From NCBI GenBank assembly GCA_002786165.1, contig PEQK01000014.1, positions 1 through 64,000 of the forward strand: a stretch of DNA of 64,000 bases. Reading direction: 5' to 3'. Origin of the DNA: Legionella sp. (GTDB taxonomy: Bacteria; Pseudomonadota; Gammaproteobacteria; Legionellales; Legionellaceae). Shown here one piece after another: positions 1 to 12,493 of the stretch. The notes below the pieces were generated by a model that was given only the letters and a program-made list of their open reading frames with translations, was not told the origin of the DNA and ran no database searches. A program made the position numbers and the translations under genes. How positions within the stretch are numbered: the stretch's first letter is position 1; each line of letters begins with the position of its first letter.

Positions 1-196
1 GGAGATTAAACAGATACCGCGGACAAGCCTCGGTACGTAGAACCCTGTTTTACGCTACATACATTTTAGTACGTAAAATCACCTCAGATACACCGCACAA
101 GCCGCCGTACTTGAGGCTCAGTTCTACATTATGTACTTCTCAATCGGGGTTCTCATCAGGAGATTAAACAGATACCGCGGACAAGCCGCGGTAAAA
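1..196. repeat. Interspersed hairpin repeat, two full copies plus one degenerate
   Basis: A 29-base direct repeat occurs at 1-29 and 159-187. Each copy carries hairpin module A: arms TACCGCGG and CCGCGGTA around a 5-base loop. The arms are 15-22/28-35 (one mismatch) and 173-180/186-193 (perfect). A decayed third copy lies at about 86-111. The same module recurs at 26759-27476 and, inverted, at 50202-50222. The block sits just downstream of the atpC stop codon, so the 173-193 hairpin could also end atp operon transcription, although the U-tract that would follow it on the minus strand is weak. Confidence 0.8.
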
Positions 197-223
197 TTGG
201 ATTTATTCAAAATACAGAAGAAT

Positions 224-649
224 TTAAATTTTAATTGTTTTGCGCATTTTTTCTAGAACACGAATTTGAGCAATGGCTCTCGCCAATTCTGCAGTTGCTG
301 CTGAATAATCTATAGTAGCATTTTTATTTGCAATAGCCTCTTCAGCGCGTGCTTTGGCAGCTAATGCAGCAGCTTCATCAATATGCTCAGCACGTTCAAC
401 AGCATCTGCTAAAACGGTCACACGATGCGGCTGAACTTCCAGCATACCACCAGAAACATAGAATAGTTCCTCTTGGCCACCTGGCAAAGTCAAACGAATT
501 TCGCCTGGCTTGAGCAAAGTTAACAACGGCGCATGACCGGGAATAATCCCGATCTCACCAAGTTCACCTGTTGCAACTAACATCTCTACAAGCCCAGAAA
601 AAATTTCTTTTTCTGCACTAACGATATCTAATTGGGTCGTTCTTGCCAT
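224..649 (-). CDS. atpC: ATP synthase F1 epsilon subunit
   Basis: Epsilon subunit of the F1 sector, part of the central stalk that transmits rotation from Fo and can inhibit ATP hydrolysis. The product of about 141 residues begins [19 protein letters not shown] and carries the usual N-terminal beta-sandwich ([20 protein letters not shown]) and a C-terminal helical hairpin rich in Ala, Glu and Lys. A longer frame opens at 667, overlapping the atpD stop as ATGA, but nothing like a ribosome site precedes it. The ATG at 649 fits the family N-terminus better and follows a purine-rich AGGCAGGCAGAAGAA. It is the last gene of the atp operon. Confidence 0.95.
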   Translation of the reverse strand: MARTTQLDIVSAEKEIFSGLVEMLVATGELGEIGIIPGHAPLLTLLKPGEIRLTLPGGQEELFYVSGGMLEVQPHRVTVLADAVERAEHIDEAAALAAKARAEEAIANKNATIDYSAATAELARAIAQIRVLEKMRKTIKI

Positions 650-663
650 TTCTTCTGCCTGCC

Positions 664-2936
<2,273 letters not shown>

Positions 2937-2948
2937 AATAAATCGCCT

Positions 2949-4499
2949 CTACCAGCTACCGGTCTGTTTAAATTCAATCAATGCTGCATTGAGCTTCGCA
3001 TCAATCGCATCATCATATCCACCTGCTTCATTGATTTGTGCCATCAATGGCGCATGCAAACTATGCATAAATCCATGTAATGCCGCTTCAAATGCAGTGA
3101 CTTGAGTCACGGGCACGTCATCTAAAAAGCCTTTTTCTACGGCATACAAAGACAAACCCATTTCTGCAACTGATAGAGGGTCGTATTGCTTTTGCTTCAT
3201 CAATTCAGTGATACGCTGTCCACGTTCTAGCTGCTTACGTGTGGCATCATCTAAATCTGATGCAAACTGTGAAAACGCTTCCAACTCACGAAACTGTGCA
3301 AGTGCCAAACGTGTTCCACCACCCAATTTCTTCATGATTTTGGTTTGTGCCGCACCACCTACTCGTGATACAGACAAGCCTGAATTGATAGCAGGACGTA
3401 CGCCTGAGTTGAATAAATTATTATCCAAGAAAATCTGACCATCGGTGATAGAAATCACATTCGTTGGTACGAACGCAGACACGTCGCCTGCCTGTGTTTC
3501 AATAATAGGTAATGCAGTCAATGATCCTGTTTTACCTTTGACTTCACCATTGGTCAAACGCTCAACTTCCTCAGCATTAATTCGCGCAGCACGCTCTAAA
3601 AGCCGTGAATGTAAATAGAAAATATCTCCAGGATAAGCTTCACGACCTGGTGGACGACGCAGCAATAAAGAAATTTGACGATATGCCCAAGCTTGCTTGG
3701 TCAAATCATCATAAACGATCAGTGCATTTTCTCCACGCTCCATGAAATACTCACCCATGGAACAACCTGAATAAGGGGCGATAAATTGTAAAGCTGCAGA
3801 ATCAGCCGCACCTGCAACCACAACAATCGTGTGAGCCAATGCATCATGTTCTTCTAATTTACGTACTAAGGCAGCCACAGAAGAGGCTTTTTGCCCAATA
3901 GCAACGTATACGCATAGAACACCGGTGTTTTTCTGATTGATGATCGCATCAATTGCAATCGCAGTTTTACCTGTTTGACGATCACCGATGATCAATTCGC
4001 GCTGACCACGGCCAATTGGAACCATAGCATCGATAGCTTTTAATCCAGTTTGAACCGGCTCATCTACTGATTTACGTTCGATAACCCCTGGGGCAATTCG
4101 TTCAATCGGTAAGAAACAATCTGTTTTGATTGGACCTTTGCCATCAATAGGATTACCTAAAGGATCCACAACTCGACCCAATAATGCGCGTCCAACGGGC
4201 ACTTCAAGAATGCGACCTGTACATCTACCGACCATGCCTTCACACAAACTGCTGGCATCGCCCAAAATCACCACACCAACTGAATCACGTTCAAGATTCA
4301 GTGCCAATCCCGAAACGTTACCATCGAATTCGACCATTTCTCCTTGCATGACACCACTCAATCCATGCAAACGAGCGATCCCGTCTTTGATACTGGTGAT
4401 CATACCTTCATCTTGCGAACGTGACGCAATTTGACATTGTGCAATTTGTTTTTTAAGTTCCGTACTGATTTCTGACGGATTTAAAGCGACGTGAGCCAT
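2949..4499 (-). CDS. atpA: ATP synthase F1 alpha subunit
   Basis: Non-catalytic nucleotide-binding subunit of F1. With the ATG at 4499 the product is 516 residues and begins [19 protein letters not shown], as in relatives; a strong AGAGAGGAAAG lies just upstream. The reading frame opens further at a TTG at 4526, but that would add nine residues not expected in the family. The P-loop region [19 protein letters not shown], the segment [20 protein letters not shown] and the arginine-finger region [16 protein letters not shown] are intact. Confidence 0.97.
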   Translation of the reverse strand: MAHVALNPSEISTELKKQIAQCQIASRSQDEGMITSIKDGIARLHGLSGVMQGEMVEFDGNVSGLALNLERDSVGVVILGDASSLCEGMVGRCTGRILEVPVGRALLGRVVDPLGNPIDGKGPIKTDCFLPIERIAPGVIERKSVDEPVQTGLKAIDAMVPIGRGQRELIIGDRQTGKTAIAIDAIINQKNTGVLCVYVAIGQKASSVAALVRKLEEHDALAHTIVVVAGAADSAALQFIAPYSGCSMGEYFMERGENALIVYDDLTKQAWAYRQISLLLRRPPGREAYPGDIFYLHSRLLERAARINAEEVERLTNGEVKGKTGSLTALPIIETQAGDVSAFVPTNVISITDGQIFLDNNLFNSGVRPAINSGLSVSRVGGAAQTKIMKKLGGGTRLALAQFRELEAFSQFASDLDDATRKQLERGQRITELMKQKQYDPLSVAEMGLSLYAVEKGFLDDVPVTQVTAFEAALHGFMHSLHAPLMAQINEAGGYDDAIDAKLNAALIEFKQTGSW

Positions 4500-4526
4500 G
4501 AATCTTTCCTCTCTTTTTATAGGCAA

Positions 4527-5072
4527 TTATGCTGCCAAAGTGGTGCTAAGGGTTCTAATTTGAGTTCGTACTGAGCCATCAAATACCAAATTTCCGGCTC
4601 GTATGATTGCCCCGCCCAAAATTGTAGGGTCAATCGTGATCGCAAGCGTAATATCTCGTTGTAATCGACGACTTAGACGTGTTGTCAATTCAGCTTCCTG
4701 GTCTTTCGATAAAGCTGAAAAACTGATCACATCCACGGTTAATGTTTTTTCATACGATGCACGCAATTCTTGAAATAATTTGAAGATACTTGGGACAACC
4801 AAAAGTCGTTTATTATGCGCCAACAACTCAATGAATTGTTGTGTTTGTTTCACTTCAGTTGTTTTGTATGCTTGCAAAACATTTAATATCAACTCACTGT
4901 GTTGCTTAGGCGTTGACGATGGATTGGTGATAAACGCCACACACAAAGGGTCCAACACAATTTGTGTCACTCGTTCCAATAAATCTGCCCAGGCACCGAT
5001 TTGTTGATGCTCTACTGCGAACTCAAACGCCGCTTTCGAATAAGGTCTAGCTATGGAAGTCATATCAGCCAT
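4527..5072 (-). CDS. atpH: ATP synthase delta subunit
   Basis: Delta subunit, which joins the top of F1 to the b-subunit peripheral stalk. About 181 residues starting MADMTSIARPYSKAAFEFAV, with the C-terminal family signature TIDPTILGGAIIRAGNLVFD. The frame opens at a TTG at 5087, but the ATG at 5072 agrees with relatives and leaves a one-base gap to the atpF stop. It sits between atpF and atpA in the usual order. Confidence 0.95.
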   Translation of the reverse strand: MADMTSIARPYSKAAFEFAVEHQQIGAWADLLERVTQIVLDPLCVAFITNPSSTPKQHSELILNVLQAYKTTEVKQTQQFIELLAHNKRLLVVPSIFKLFQELRASYEKTLTVDVISFSALSKDQEAELTTRLSRRLQRDITLAITIDPTILGGAIIRAGNLVFDGSVRTQIRTLSTTLAA

Positions 5073-5073
5073 A

Positions 5074-5544
5074 TCAAATCTCTGCAATCAAATCGTTAAT
5101 CAAAAAATGATTACGCGATTCATCAATTTCGTGTTTCAAAATCTTCTCAGCGCCAATCAGTGCTAATTTTCCAATTTCTTTATGCAATGCATCCCGAGCA
5201 CGATTGACCTCTTGGACCAAATGTTCAGCGGCTACTTTCGCTGCATGATCTGTCTGGACTTTGGCTTGCTCTTTTGCTTCTTCAATGATTTGTGCCGCTC
5301 GCAGCGATGCTTTTTCAATAATTTCATTCGCTTGATGCTTGGCGTCTTTCAATTCATCCAGCACACGATGCTGTGCCAATTCAAGTTCACGACGTCCACG
5401 CTCAGCAGCTGCCAAACCTTCTGCAATTTTTGATTGTCGTTCTGCCAAAGCCTTTTGCATAGGAGGCCAAACAAATTTCATGGTGAACCATACAAAACAT
5501 CCAAACACCAACATTTGTATGATCAAAGTTACATTAATTGACAC
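5074..5544 (-). CDS. atpF: ATP synthase Fo b subunit
   Basis: Peripheral-stalk subunit b: one N-terminal membrane helix (about residues 4-24) followed by a long charged coiled coil typical of the family. The open frame starts at a TTG at 5550, but the third codon, GTG at 5544, has AGGAG eight bases upstream. It also gives 156 residues beginning [20 protein letters not shown], the E. coli length and alignment. The following [20 protein letters not shown] is the conserved membrane-exit region. Confidence 0.94.
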   Translation of the reverse strand: MSINVTLIIQMLVFGCFVWFTMKFVWPPMQKALAERQSKIAEGLAAAERGRRELELAQHRVLDELKDAKHQANEIIEKASLRAAQIIEEAKEQAKVQTDHAAKVAAEHLVQEVNRARDALHKEIGKLALIGAEKILKHEIDESRNHFLINDLIAEI

Positions 5545-5616
5545 AGTCAATTCTCCTGCGAGTTAAAAAGCTGCGCCAGCACCTAAGTGCTGGGCGACTT
5601 TGGGAATATAAAGTAA

Positions 5617-5916
<300 letters not shown>

Positions 5917-5934
5917 TTAATTTTAAAAAAACAC

Positions 5935-6774
<840 letters not shown>

Positions 6775-7137
6775 CTATTTCATAATTAATGGGGCAAACC
6801 AAACCAGCATTTGCATCCCTATATACGTCCCAAAAAAAATCACGGGGTTCACTGTACATGCAACAAAAACAAAGGAAAATATAACGATTGACAAACCAAA
6901 TTTCAGCATTTCACCTTGATAAAAGCCTTTCAAAATCAAGCGCGCTGCTCGTGCTCCTTCATATCGGAACATGCGATATGCGCGATAGGCATTCGGAATA
7001 AAATAGGCAAATGCAGCTAAGCTGCTCGATTTTACGCCTTCCATGCCCTCATAGCAACCTGCAATAATAACAAAAATAAAACAGGCTGTTAGCTCTACCA
7101 GTAAAATACGGCGCATGCATTGTTTGGGATTGATCAA
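6775..7137 (-). CDS. atpI: ATP synthase subunit I (assembly protein)
   Basis: Small membrane protein of 120 residues with four hydrophobic segments, as expected for AtpI, which helps c-ring assembly and is dispensable in other bacteria. Sequence identity in this family is low, so the call rests mainly on position (first gene before atpB), size, and the shared AFAYFIPNAYRAYRMFRYEG region. The start codon is TTG at 7137, with GAGG about eight bases upstream. The operon promoter lies 30-60 bases upstream. Confidence 0.88.
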   Translation of the reverse strand: MINPKQCMRRILLVELTACFIFVIIAGCYEGMEGVKSSSLAAFAYFIPNAYRAYRMFRYEGARAARLILKGFYQGEMLKFGLSIVIFSFVFVACTVNPVIFFGTYIGMQMLVWFAPLIMK

Positions 7138-7165
7138 CGAATATCCTCACCCTTTTCGGGCCCGA

Positions 7166-7194
7166 ATTATAATGCAATGTCTAGTGATCTGCAA
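7166..7194 (-). promoter_or_regulatory. sigma70-type promoter of the atp operon
   Basis: On the minus strand a -35 hexamer TTGCAG (7189-7194) is separated by exactly 17 bases from a perfect -10 TATAAT (7166-7171). Transcription would start near 7159, giving a leader of about 20 bases before atpI with its GAGG ribosome site. Confidence 0.8.
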
Positions 7195-7364
7195 GATAGA
7201 ATGGACATCTTTTTTTCATCAAGCAGGATTTGACCTCAAGTAGCGTGTGTCACGTCTGTAAAATCCCATGACGACATACGGTATGATGCTATAAATAGAA
7301 ATTTTCATGTACGATTTTGTCGAACAATGTTATCTTTAAACGATCATTACTTTAGTGTTTATCT

Positions 7365-8729
7365 ATGTCATTACACATTGTTATTCTTGCGGCAGGCATG
7401 GGAAAACGCATGCGTTCAGCCACTCCAAAAGTACTGCATCCAGTTGCAGGCCAATCTATGTTAGAGCGGGTTATTGATACCGCGCATACCCTTCATCCAG
7501 AACAAATTCATGTCATTATTGGACATGCAGGTGAAACGATTCAGGCGGCATGCGCACATTTAGAGGTGAATTGGATCAAACAAACTGAGCAATTGGGTAC
7601 TGGACATGCTGTGCTGCAAGCATTACCCCATATCCCTTCTGAATCACAGGTTTTAGTGCTTTATGCAGATGTGCCGTTATTGCGCGCTGATACTTTATCA
7701 CAACTCATTACCTTGGGTGATCCAAATGCCTTGGTTTTATTGCTCGCATCCGTCCCAAATCCTTATGGGTTTGGCCGCATAGTTCGAGATAACGACCATA
7801 AAATCACAGCGATTGTAGAAGAAAAGGACGCTACGGAAACGCAACGACTTATCACCGAAATTTATCCCGGTATATGCTGCACTTTGGCCAGTAATTTACA
7901 ACGATGGCTACCCAATTTGACCCAAAAAAATGCGCAAAAAGAGTATTATTTTACAGATATCATTGCCATGGCAAAATCTGAACAGCAAACCATCCTTTCT
8001 TTGCATGTCCCTGATTATCAAGATATTTTAGGCGTCAATGATCGGGTCCAGCTACAACACGTCGAACGGATATGGCAACAACGTGCTGCACAAGCTTTAT
8101 TACTATCTGGTGTCAGTCTAGCTGATTCTAATCGCATTGATATCCGTGGCACCTTGTCTTGTGAACAAGATGTATTCATCGATGTGAACAATGTATTCAA
8201 AGGAACTATCCATATCGGCACAGGCAGCAGCATAGAACCCAATTGTGTGTTATCTAATGTCACCATTGGTGCAAATTGTCATATTTTTGCCTCAAGCGTC
8301 TTAGAAGATTGTGTGATTGGTGACAACTGCCATATAGGCCCATTCGCCCGCATCCGTCCAGGCACTCAATTGGCAAACCATTGCAAGATTGGTAACTTTG
8401 TCGAAGCTAAAAAGGCAATATTTGGTGAGCACAGTAAAGCCAATCATTTGAGTTATTTAGGGGATGTCACCCTGGGTAGCTATGTCAATATTGGCGCAGG
8501 AACAATTACCTGTAACTATGACGGGGTCAACAAGCATCAAACAATTATCGAAGATGGTGTGCACATTGGCTCAGATACCCAATTGATTGCACCTATCACG
8601 ATAGGCAAAAATGCCACGATCGGAGCAGGCAGTACCATACGTTCTAATGTTCCACCCAATGAGCTAACCCTCACTGCCTCCAAACAAAAAACGATTTATG
8701 GATGGAAACGCAAAACAAAAAATGATTGA
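7365..8729 (+). CDS. glmU: Bifunctional UDP-GlcNAc pyrophosphorylase / GlcN-1-P acetyltransferase
   Basis: Makes UDP-N-acetylglucosamine for peptidoglycan and LPS in two steps: acetylation of glucosamine-1-phosphate, then uridylyl transfer. The 454 residues are the usual length. The N-terminal Rossmann pyrophosphorylase domain begins with the nucleotide signature LAAGMGKRMRSATPKVLHP. The C-terminal half is a left-handed beta helix of hexapeptide repeats (IGANCHIFASSVLEDCVIG, GNFVEAKKAIFGEHSKANHL, IGAGTITCNYDGVNKHQT). It is divergent from atpI. In many gammaproteobacteria glmU instead follows atpC on the same strand, so the order here is rearranged. Confidence 0.98.
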   Translation: MSLHIVILAAGMGKRMRSATPKVLHPVAGQSMLERVIDTAHTLHPEQIHVIIGHAGETIQAACAHLEVNWIKQTEQLGTGHAVLQALPHIPSESQVLVLYADVPLLRADTLSQLITLGDPNALVLLLASVPNPYGFGRIVRDNDHKITAIVEEKDATETQRLITEIYPGICCTLASNLQRWLPNLTQKNAQKEYYFTDIIAMAKSEQQTILSLHVPDYQDILGVNDRVQLQHVERIWQQRAAQALLLSGVSLADSNRIDIRGTLSCEQDVFIDVNNVFKGTIHIGTGSSIEPNCVLSNVTIGANCHIFASSVLEDCVIGDNCHIGPFARIRPGTQLANHCKIGNFVEAKKAIFGEHSKANHLSYLGDVTLGSYVNIGAGTITCNYDGVNKHQTIIEDGVHIGSDTQLIAPITIGKNATIGAGSTIRSNVPPNELTLTASKQKTIYGWKRKTKND

Positions 8730-8751
8730 CAAAAAAACAACATGATATAAT
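8726..8751 (+). promoter_or_regulatory. Promoter of the first paralogue, overlapping the glmU stop
   Basis: TTGACA (8726-8731) overlaps the glmU stop codon. An extended -10, TG-A-TATAAT (8743-8751), follows after 14 bases, or a TAATAT at 8748-8753 after 16. The extended -10 can work without an ideal -35 distance. It would start transcription about 25 bases before the gene at 8786. Confidence 0.6.
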
Positions 8752-8785
8752 ATCGGCTCAATTCATAGTGAATGAGCCAATGTTT

Positions 8786-10174
8786 ATGACTCTAACCATG
8801 ATCCATCTTGACCCTCTTGTACCGCAGTTACAGCGTTTTTTAGAAGCCAAACAAAAATTACAATTCGTCGATCAAACCTTGTCCACTCTCCCGCAAGACA
8901 CTGACTTAAAAAAATTCTTAAAATTCGCACAAATAGAATACATGAAAAAAGTTGCGATAGAATTACAACTGTATAAACTCGTAATACGAGAGCATTATTC
9001 AACACTTGAAACCCCTCTTCCTTTTAATATCATCGATGAATTGGTTGAGCTTCCAAACAACATAGACCCGAACCTATGCGTCAGTGAGATCAAAACAACT
9101 TTTGAAATATCCCGAACTCTTTCGGCGCAATCTGTTTTTTTTGAACAAAATTACAATTTTTTATATAAAAAACATACCCAATTTTATATGAGCATGATGC
9201 ATTACTGGAATAACATCAATCCATTCAATAGGTTATATCAATACCCGTACATCGCCAGGATTTGGGAGAATACCAACCTTTTGCTTTTGCTGTTCAATCA
9301 TCTTTCATGGCTAATCTCTTTAGGTGCCTCCTTTGCGTTCGTGGGGATGTTATTACTGGATATCATTTTAATTTCTGCTCTAATTACATTTGTTTTTCCT
9401 CATTATGTCTGGCATTTAGTGGGGCTGATGGGCCTTGCATCAGCGTTATCTAAAAAATCACCTTGTTTTGATTTTCCCATATATGATTTCCATCAAATGG
9501 CATTGCCAACCATGGATGCTATTGTTATAGATTTTGGTTCCATCGAACAACTCCAATATGCATCTATAGATTTACAAGAAAAATATGCTCGTGGTCTTCA
9601 ATCTATTGGTCTCGTCAAAAATATTTTTATCAAAGACTTTGAATCAAGTCCTATCATGAGACATCATCCCAACGTGGTCTTAACGCTCTTAAAATCACAG
9701 TTAACTATCAAAGATATTCTGGCATTTATCGTAACATTACCCCCAGGAGTGGTCTCGGATCAGGTACTCAATCAACTTATCAGCAATATATTAACCCTAT
9801 ATCATGGTGAGAATGCTATTCAAAAGCTTCAAGATGCAGTAGATACTTATGAGGCAACGAACTCAGCAGAACATTTTTCTCTGGCATGCATCCATCGTTC
9901 AGGATTATTTGGCATTCAACAAAATCACACAAAAGCCGTGCAGTCTTTCAAAAAAATCAAATGCAATGATTCTAATTATGTGGACACAAAAATTGAGCTG
10001 TCTCATATGATGCTTCCCGCGAAGCAAGAAGCGATGAACGATTGTAATATTGCAAATAGATTGGCTCAAACGCCTTCAGAAAAAACGCTAACCAATGATT
10101 TGAGAAACATTATATTGGATTTAAAAGATGAGGAAAGTAGTCATCCAAATACACCCACCATGACCAGGCATTAA
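8786..10174 (+). CDS. Unrecognised membrane protein with Sel1/TPR-like C-terminus, paralogue 1
   Basis: Function unknown. The chosen start gives 462 residues, exactly the length of the paralogue that follows, and their N-termini align (QLQRFLEAKQKLQFVDQTL against QLNRFVETKQRLQLIDEIL). ATG at 8780 and TTG at 8726 are alternative starts. Residues about 163-211 form a strongly hydrophobic block of probably two membrane helices. The C-terminal third, with FSLACIHRSGLFGIQQNH followed by KAVQSFKKI, reads like a Sel1/TPR helical repeat. There is no signal peptide. Its own promoter overlaps the glmU end. A host-directed effector is possible but is only inferred from architecture and duplication. Confidence 0.8.
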   Translation: MTLTMIHLDPLVPQLQRFLEAKQKLQFVDQTLSTLPQDTDLKKFLKFAQIEYMKKVAIELQLYKLVIREHYSTLETPLPFNIIDELVELPNNIDPNLCVSEIKTTFEISRTLSAQSVFFEQNYNFLYKKHTQFYMSMMHYWNNINPFNRLYQYPYIARIWENTNLLLLLFNHLSWLISLGASFAFVGMLLLDIILISALITFVFPHYVWHLVGLMGLASALSKKSPCFDFPIYDFHQMALPTMDAIVIDFGSIEQLQYASIDLQEKYARGLQSIGLVKNIFIKDFESSPIMRHHPNVVLTLLKSQLTIKDILAFIVTLPPGVVSDQVLNQLISNILTLYHGENAIQKLQDAVDTYEATNSAEHFSLACIHRSGLFGIQQNHTKAVQSFKKIKCNDSNYVDTKIELSHMMLPAKQEAMNDCNIANRLAQTPSEKTLTNDLRNIILDLKDEESSHPNTPTMTRH

Positions 10175-10250
10175 AGGATGCTAACAGATACAGTGGACCG
10201 CTCAAAATACGTGATTACAGGCCAGCCGCTCACAAAGATGGAAGGAATAT

Positions 10251-11639
10251 ATGACTCAAATTAATATTGACCTTATTGTGTCGCAGTTAAATCGTTTTGT
10301 TGAAACCAAACAACGATTACAACTTATCGATGAAATCTTGCCTACTCTTCGCAATTACCCTGATTTAGAAAAATTCTTAAAATTTGCGCAGATAGAATAC
10401 ACAAAAAAAATTGCGGTAGAATTACAACTTTATAAACTTGCCATACGCGAACATTATTCAACATTAGAAACACCGCTGCCCTCCAATATGACGGATAAGC
10501 TGATCGCTCTCCCTCTTGAGATCGATGTGACTGTTTGCGTCAGTAACATCACCACAATTTTGGAAGTGTCTAGAGTTCTTTCAGGACAGCAAGCTACTTT
10601 CGGCAGAAATGTTAGCTTTTTATATAAAGAACTTAACACGCTTTTTATAAGTCGCATGCGTTTCTTGGATAAAACCTGTCGCTTTCTATATAAAAACATG
10701 AGATTTTTATATGACATATTATATGGTTTTTATACATATCTTGGTAAAGTTTATGCAAATCTCGTTCATATAAAAAACACTATTTTTTTATGGATGAACT
10801 CCATAGAAAATACGGAGGTGGTTGCTTGGATAGGATTTAATATCTATTTGGTCATTCTTTTTAATGTTCTTAGTATCTGTGATGTATTAGTCATAGTGAG
10901 CCTCATATACAAACTTGTGGGCCTTGTACCCATCCTCAATTTATCTGCAGACGATTTTCAGCAAAAAACATTACCGAATCTGGATGCTATTATTTTGGAT
11001 TTTGGTTCTATAACACAACTCCAGTATGCATCTATAGGCTTACAAGAAAAATATGCCCAAGGTCTTCAACCTATTGGTCTCATCAACAAAGCTTTTATAA
11101 AAGACTTCGAATTAAGTTCTATCATGAGATATCATCCTGAATGGGTCTTAACGCTCTTAAAATCACAGTTAGCTATAAAAGATATTCTGGCCTTCATCGT
11201 AAAATTACCCCCAGGAGTGGTATCGGATCACCTGCTCAATCAACTTATCATCGATATGGTCACTCTCCATCATGGTGTGAATGCTATGCAAAAACTTCAA
11301 GATGCTGTAGATACTTATGAATCAACGAACTCATCGGAGCAATTTTCCCTGGCATGCATCCATCGTTCAGGATTATTTGGACTCCAACAAAATCACGCAA
11401 AAGCCATACAGTCTTTCAAGAAAATCGACGATACAGCGCCTAATTATGCAGAGGCAAAAATTGAACTCACACATATGATGCTTAAAGACAATTGGCGAGA
11501 AGCATTCGATCATTGTAATAGTGCGAATAAACGTAATCGAAACCCCTCTGAAGACACAGTCATCACTCATTTGAAAGAGGCTATATTAGGTTGGAAAGAT
11601 GAAGAAATGATCGAACAGGTAACGGCGTGTAACCGTTGA
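10251..11639 (+). CDS. Unrecognised membrane protein with Sel1/TPR-like C-terminus, paralogue 2
   Basis: Tandem paralogue of the gene at 8786-10174, also 462 residues. Similarity is high in the N-terminal 100 residues and from about residue 235 to 420 (for example LTLLKSQLAIKDILAF, LPPGVVSDHLLNQLI, SLACIHRSGLFGLQQNH). The membrane-proximal middle differs and here contains repeated FLYK motifs. One or two hydrophobic helices lie near residues 180-220. A good ribosome site (GGAAGG) precedes the ATG. The 76-base gap to paralogue 1 holds a stretch resembling a decayed hairpin repeat. The function is not recognised. Confidence 0.82.
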   Translation: MTQINIDLIVSQLNRFVETKQRLQLIDEILPTLRNYPDLEKFLKFAQIEYTKKIAVELQLYKLAIREHYSTLETPLPSNMTDKLIALPLEIDVTVCVSNITTILEVSRVLSGQQATFGRNVSFLYKELNTLFISRMRFLDKTCRFLYKNMRFLYDILYGFYTYLGKVYANLVHIKNTIFLWMNSIENTEVVAWIGFNIYLVILFNVLSICDVLVIVSLIYKLVGLVPILNLSADDFQQKTLPNLDAIILDFGSITQLQYASIGLQEKYAQGLQPIGLINKAFIKDFELSSIMRYHPEWVLTLLKSQLAIKDILAFIVKLPPGVVSDHLLNQLIIDMVTLHHGVNAMQKLQDAVDTYESTNSSEQFSLACIHRSGLFGLQQNHAKAIQSFKKIDDTAPNYAEAKIELTHMMLKDNWREAFDHCNSANKRNRNPSEDTVITHLKEAILGWKDEEMIEQVTACNR

Positions 11640-11823
11640 GTAGTAAAACGCCATCTCATCTGAAACCATGTCATGACTCTATGACCTGTTATATTACTGT
11701 TATAGTAGCAATTAACTTCAAAATACAGTCCATGAGACTCGTTTCAAATAAAAAACAGGGATATTTACTGCTTTGACAGTAAAAAATAGATTATTGCGGT
11801 GATTTTGTAAGAATTATAATCAA

Positions 11824-11865
11824 ATATAGCCACATATACTGTTATGGCAGTAAATGTGGCTATAT
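11824..11865. terminator. Bidirectional hairpin between convergent genes
   Basis: A perfect 12-base inverted repeat (ATATAGCCACAT at 11824-11835, ATGTGGCTATAT at 11854-11865) encloses a second, smaller dyad (ACTG...CAGT). On the plus strand it is followed by AGTTTTTAA. It overlaps the nth stop codon and lies 3' of both paralogue 2 and nth, so it could terminate transcription from both sides. Confidence 0.6.
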
Positions 11866-12492
11866 AGTTTTTAAAGGATATTCACACAAATCTCGGATGA
11901 TACAGCTGGCACAATGGGGCTTTCTAGCCGTACACACATAGCGACCATGCAATATCAACCAATGATGGGCATGACCTAAAAATGTAGGATCGATGCGTTT
12001 TAATAAGGCCTGCTCAACGGCCAATGGTGTTTTGCCGGGTGCAATGCCTGTGCGGTTGGCAACTCGAAAAATATGCGTGTCCACGGCCATGGTGAGCTGA
12101 CCAAACGCTGTGTTTAAGACCACATTTGCCGTTTTTCTTCCCACCCCTGGCAAAGCCTCCAGCTCGACGCGGGTCGCAGGCACTTCGCCATGATGTTGGT
12201 TGATCAAGATCTCACAAGTTTGGAGAATATGCCGCGCTTTGGCATTGAACAAGCCAATGGTTTTAATGTGGGTTTTTAAGCCGTTTTCTCCCAAAGCAAG
12301 AATACTAGCGGGCGTATTGGCAATCGGAAATAATTGCTGGGTCGCCTTATTGACGCTGATGTCTGTCGCTTGTGCAGAGAGCATCACCGCAATAAGCAAT
12401 TCAAAGGGGGATTGATACTGCAATTCAGTTTTTGGATGAGGATTTTGCTGTTGAAAACGTTGAAAAATAAGTTGGATGGTTGCACGATTCAT
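11860..12492 (-). CDS. nth: Endonuclease III
   Basis: DNA glycosylase/AP lyase that removes oxidised pyrimidines in base excision repair. The 210 residues hold the helix-hairpin-helix LPGVGRKTANVVLNTAFG with the catalytic Lys, followed by the catalytic Asp in VDTHIFRVANRTG. The C-terminal 4Fe-4S loop is complete (C-x6-C-x2-C-x5-C in CTARKPHCASCIIRDLC). It starts one base after the rnfB stop. nth is also next to the rnf/rsx operon in E. coli, so this pairing is probably ancestral. Confidence 0.97.
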   Translation of the reverse strand: MNRATIQLIFQRFQQQNPHPKTELQYQSPFELLIAVMLSAQATDISVNKATQQLFPIANTPASILALGENGLKTHIKTIGLFNAKARHILQTCEILINQHHGEVPATRVELEALPGVGRKTANVVLNTAFGQLTMAVDTHIFRVANRTGIAPGKTPLAVEQALLKRIDPTFLGHAHHWLILHGRYVCTARKPHCASCIIRDLCEYPLKTI

Positions 12493-12493
12493 A

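Noticed and set aside
8726-8785. TTG start at 8726 for paralogue 1
   Set aside because: It would place the promoter inside the gene and add 20 residues absent from the paralogue; the ATG at 8786 gives equal lengths.
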